Position numbers and translations under genes: made by a program | Notes under the pieces: generated by a model | The model's input: only the letters and a program-made list of their open reading frames with translations | What the model was told of the DNA's origin: nothing | The model's database searches: none | Origin: Batillaria attramentaria | Lineage: Eukaryota > Mollusca > Gastropoda > Batillariidae | Assembly: GCA_018292915.2 (NCBI GenBank) | Contig: JACVVK020000339.1 | Location: 135,001-199,000 of the forward strand | DNA: 64,000 nucleotides | Direction of reading: 5' to 3' | Shown here: positions 61,660 through 64,000 of the stretch, one piece after another | Numbering within the stretch: the stretch's first letter is position 1 | Layout of the letters: each line of letters opens with the position of its first letter

Positions 61660-62660
61660 GTGACATGGGTAAAGGTCATTGAGTATCTTTGTAAAAAATA
61701 TTCTTATCAATATCTACCATCAAGACCAAGTAAGGTGTCTCTGGTGTTTCCTAGTTCCTGGCAATATTACAGTTTTCCCCAAAACTGCTTGTATGGCCTC
61801 CACTTCGGGTCAAGGTCATTCAAATGAGATCTCATCAATGTCTATCATTATGCCAAGTTTGACGCCTCTAGTATTTGTAGTTTCTCCGAAAACGGGATAT
61901 TGAAATTCACAACAGACAGCTTTAATGACCTTCAGTCAAGGTCATTCAAAGTGGTATATATGCATAGGTCTTATCAATGTCCATTAGCACGCCACGTTTG
62001 GCGCCTCTGCTTTTTGTAGATTCTGAGAAAATGCCAATGTTAAGGTTTCTCAAAATAGCTTGTACGGCCTTGACCTTGACAAAAGGCCATTGAATACATG
62101 TATATCTGTAATGTTCTTATCAATGTCTATCAGCACGCACAGTTTAAAATCTATGGTGTTTGTAGACTCCAAGACAATGCCAATGTAAAATTTTCAAACA
62201 GACCGCTTTAGTGACCTTGACCTTGAGTCAAGGTCACTTTAGTCAAGGTCATTCAAAATGATATATCTTAAAAGGCCATAGGACTCTCTATCAGCATGCC
62301 AAGTTTGGTGTTTCTGCTGTTTGTAGATTCTTAGAAAATGCCAATGTTAAGGTTTACTGTGGAAATGCGGAAAATAGCTTGTACGGCCTTGACTTTGACA
62401 CAAGGCCATTGAATACATGTATATCTGTAAAGTTCTTATCACTGTCTATCAGCATGCACAGTTTAAAATCTCTGGTATTTGTAGATTCCAAGACAATGCC
62501 AATGTAAAATTTTCAAACAGACCGCTTTAGTGACCTTGACCTTGAGTCAAGGTCATTCAAAATGATATATTAGGATTCTCTATCAGAAGCCAAGTTTGGT
62601 GCCTCTGCTGTTTGTAGATTCTGAAAAAAATGCCTATGTTAAGGTTTTCTATACATTTAC
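61660..62660 (+). repeat. About 270-320-bp repeat with TGACCT/AGGTCA half-sites
   Basis: Three or more diverged units. Each has TGACCTTGACCTTGA, TCAAGGTCATTCAAA, TATCAATGTCTATCA, CAAGTTTGG and GTTTGTAGATTCT in the same order. The half-sites match nuclear-receptor response elements. Confidence 0.75.
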
Positions 62661-62664
62661 TGCG

Positions 62665-62733
<69 letters not shown>

Positions 62734-62742
62734 GCACGCACG
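62665..62742. repeat. (GACA)n-(CA)n-(CGCA)n microsatellite
   Basis: Three consecutive simple-repeat blocks. The following span, 62743-63190, has no recognised gene. Confidence 0.95.
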
Positions 62743-63191
62743 CACGCAGACGACGGAGGGTTAGAATACAGACTCCCTTTGTTACACAAGGGAGCCATAA
62801 AAGTAATCCTATTGCATCCGTCTACGGCTGAGTGAGTAACTTGATAGTATTTTCCATGCGATTCTTTTGTTCAGCACTGCGACATCAAGATTTCAGGTAT
62901 GCGGTGTGCGTTTCAGCTTAATTTCTTTAAGTGGGTGGTAGTGGCGGCTGACATCTGAGCAGCGTAGTGAGAATTACTGCCTAGTCAAGGCCATCGCCAC
63001 CGGTCCTTGGCGGTAGGGGAATAACCATCCCGATAACTACCATTTTGAGTAGTATGCCTCTCACACGGCATCTCTATCTGCCTAGAGATGACTGCAGCAA
63101 GGACTCCGTGGTGGATCTAGGGACCTTGACGGTAAGGGAATAACGGCCTCGATTACTATTCTGAGACATACAAGCAAAGCCCCCCCCCCCT

Positions 63192-63263
<72 letters not shown>

Positions 63264-63270
63264 AATCAAT
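63192..63270. repeat. (CA)n-(ATCA)n microsatellite
   Basis: CA run of about 33 units, then CAATCAATCAATC. Confidence 0.95.
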
Positions 63271-63279
63271 CAATCATCC

Positions 63280-63830
63280 TCATATCAAGGAAAACGCTAC
63301 TTTCTCCTATTGAATAATACGCCCTACGCAACACCCTCCGAACGCATCAAAATTGCCCCCCCCCCAAAAAAAAAAAAAAAAAAAAAAACAACAACACACA
63401 CACACACACACAACTGCCAGAGAGTTAAGTGTGGGCTGATTTTAAAGAAATTCCGATAATCCCTTTCTTTGCAATGACTGCAGCGACCACCTACTCCCTC
63501 ACTCCTCTGGCGTCTTTTAGCTAGTCACCCAAGATACACAGCTGGGTATGAACACAAGTAGTCCACAGCCTAGGCCAAAAGCAAGGCTCATTTTCAGGGT
63601 TGTCAAACTCACCTGTTATAGATCTCACTCACTTGGATTTTGTGCAAAACCAACAAACACCCCCCAACCTGTCATTTTTCACACCACACGAAAAAACTTT
63701 GAAAACCAGCAAAACTTTCTCCCTATAATTAGCTGTATTGGTACTACATGCCCCAGAAGCTATCAGTGATCTGTAACCTGTATTCACTATTTTACCTGTT
63801 GCTGTGCTACGCATGGGCGATCTAGGAATG
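63280..63830 (-). repeat. Dispersed repeat, inverted partner of 47690-48200
   Basis: Reverse complement of the earlier copy, interrupted near 63356-63415 by C, A and CA homopolymer or simple repeats. The remaining bases to 64000 show nothing recognisable. Confidence 0.7.
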
Positions 63831-64000
63831 TAAGTGTGTGGCAGTGCACAACCAGCTAGTCCCCAGTCTCGTGTCCTGGTTATACGATCAGGTTTGGGTC
63901 ATGTAAGATTGTATCGCAGGATGTATCCAATCATACCTATCTTCTGAATAGTTTTCTCGATAAACGGTGGCAGGTGTCCGGGTAAGTTCTTTTAAACCGG

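Overview
This window looks like nuclear DNA of an invertebrate animal, most likely a mollusc and perhaps a gastropod. The evidence is long dinucleotide microsatellites, interrupted genes with GT-AG introns, many copies of a tRNA-derived SINE ending in a GGAAAAGGACGTTAAAC-type tail, and many decayed LINEs. The species assignment is inference. No bacterial-style operons, rRNA, true tRNA genes or CRISPR arrays were seen.

The main result is a pair of same-strand paralogous genes that I could assemble by joining open exons at phase-compatible GT/AG sites. Gene 1 has exons at 13270-14208, 22766-22917, 23347-23612, 24662-25031, 25374-25771 and 26094-26431 (820 aa). Gene 2 has exons at 48719-49807, 51195-51346, 51748-51944, 53149-53590, 53938-54332 and 54655-55049 (889 aa). 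Each predicted protein carries two or three retroviral-type CCHC zinc knuckles, a proline-rich linker, a NERD/PD-(D/E)XK-like nuclease core (D...E-V-K), and a superfamily-1-like helicase/NTPase module with GPPGTGKT, ADEA and motif V/VI-like segments. Exons 5 and 6 differ between the copies almost only at amino-acid-changing positions, while the neighbouring intron is about 99% identical. That is the pattern expected of a gene in an evolutionary arms race. The same architecture in bacteria belongs to nucleic-acid defence and repair proteins.

Exons 2-6 and their downstream DNA lie in a large direct duplication: copy A is about 22716-46500 and copy B about 51110-60820. Comparing the copies dates later events. 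Copy A received a pogo/Tigger-like DNA transposon (27342-35326, TA target duplication, empty site preserved in copy B). That transposon in turn contains a full-length I/Nimb-like LINE (28183-34368, 15-bp target duplication) with two intact ORFs overlapping as TAATG. Copy B received a SINE (57911-58081, 14-bp target duplication) and lost about 6.55 kb by a microhomology junction. A short exon-like coding block with a poly(A) signal (45967-46116 and 60284-60433) is identical in both copies.

The first 13 kb is accessory DNA. It holds a Ginger-like element with palindrome-built terminal repeats and a broken KRBA2/Ginger-like ORF (3501-5218), an 11-bp satellite abutting an L1-like fragment (7924-8463), and a 3.2-kb ACAGTACTTACAAC satellite (8866-12098) split by a second TA-flanked transposon (9949-10957). 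Intron 1 of gene 1 (14209-22765) is filled with mobile-element debris: LINE ORF1 remains with a 2A-like motif, a 1.8-kb element with 200-bp inverted ends, a fold-back structure with inverted 16-bp arrays, a piggyBac-type MITE, and Ty3/gypsy and LINE fragments. The last 3 kb holds a conserved-spacing repeat rich in TGACCT/AGGTCA half-sites and one arm of a dispersed inverted repeat.
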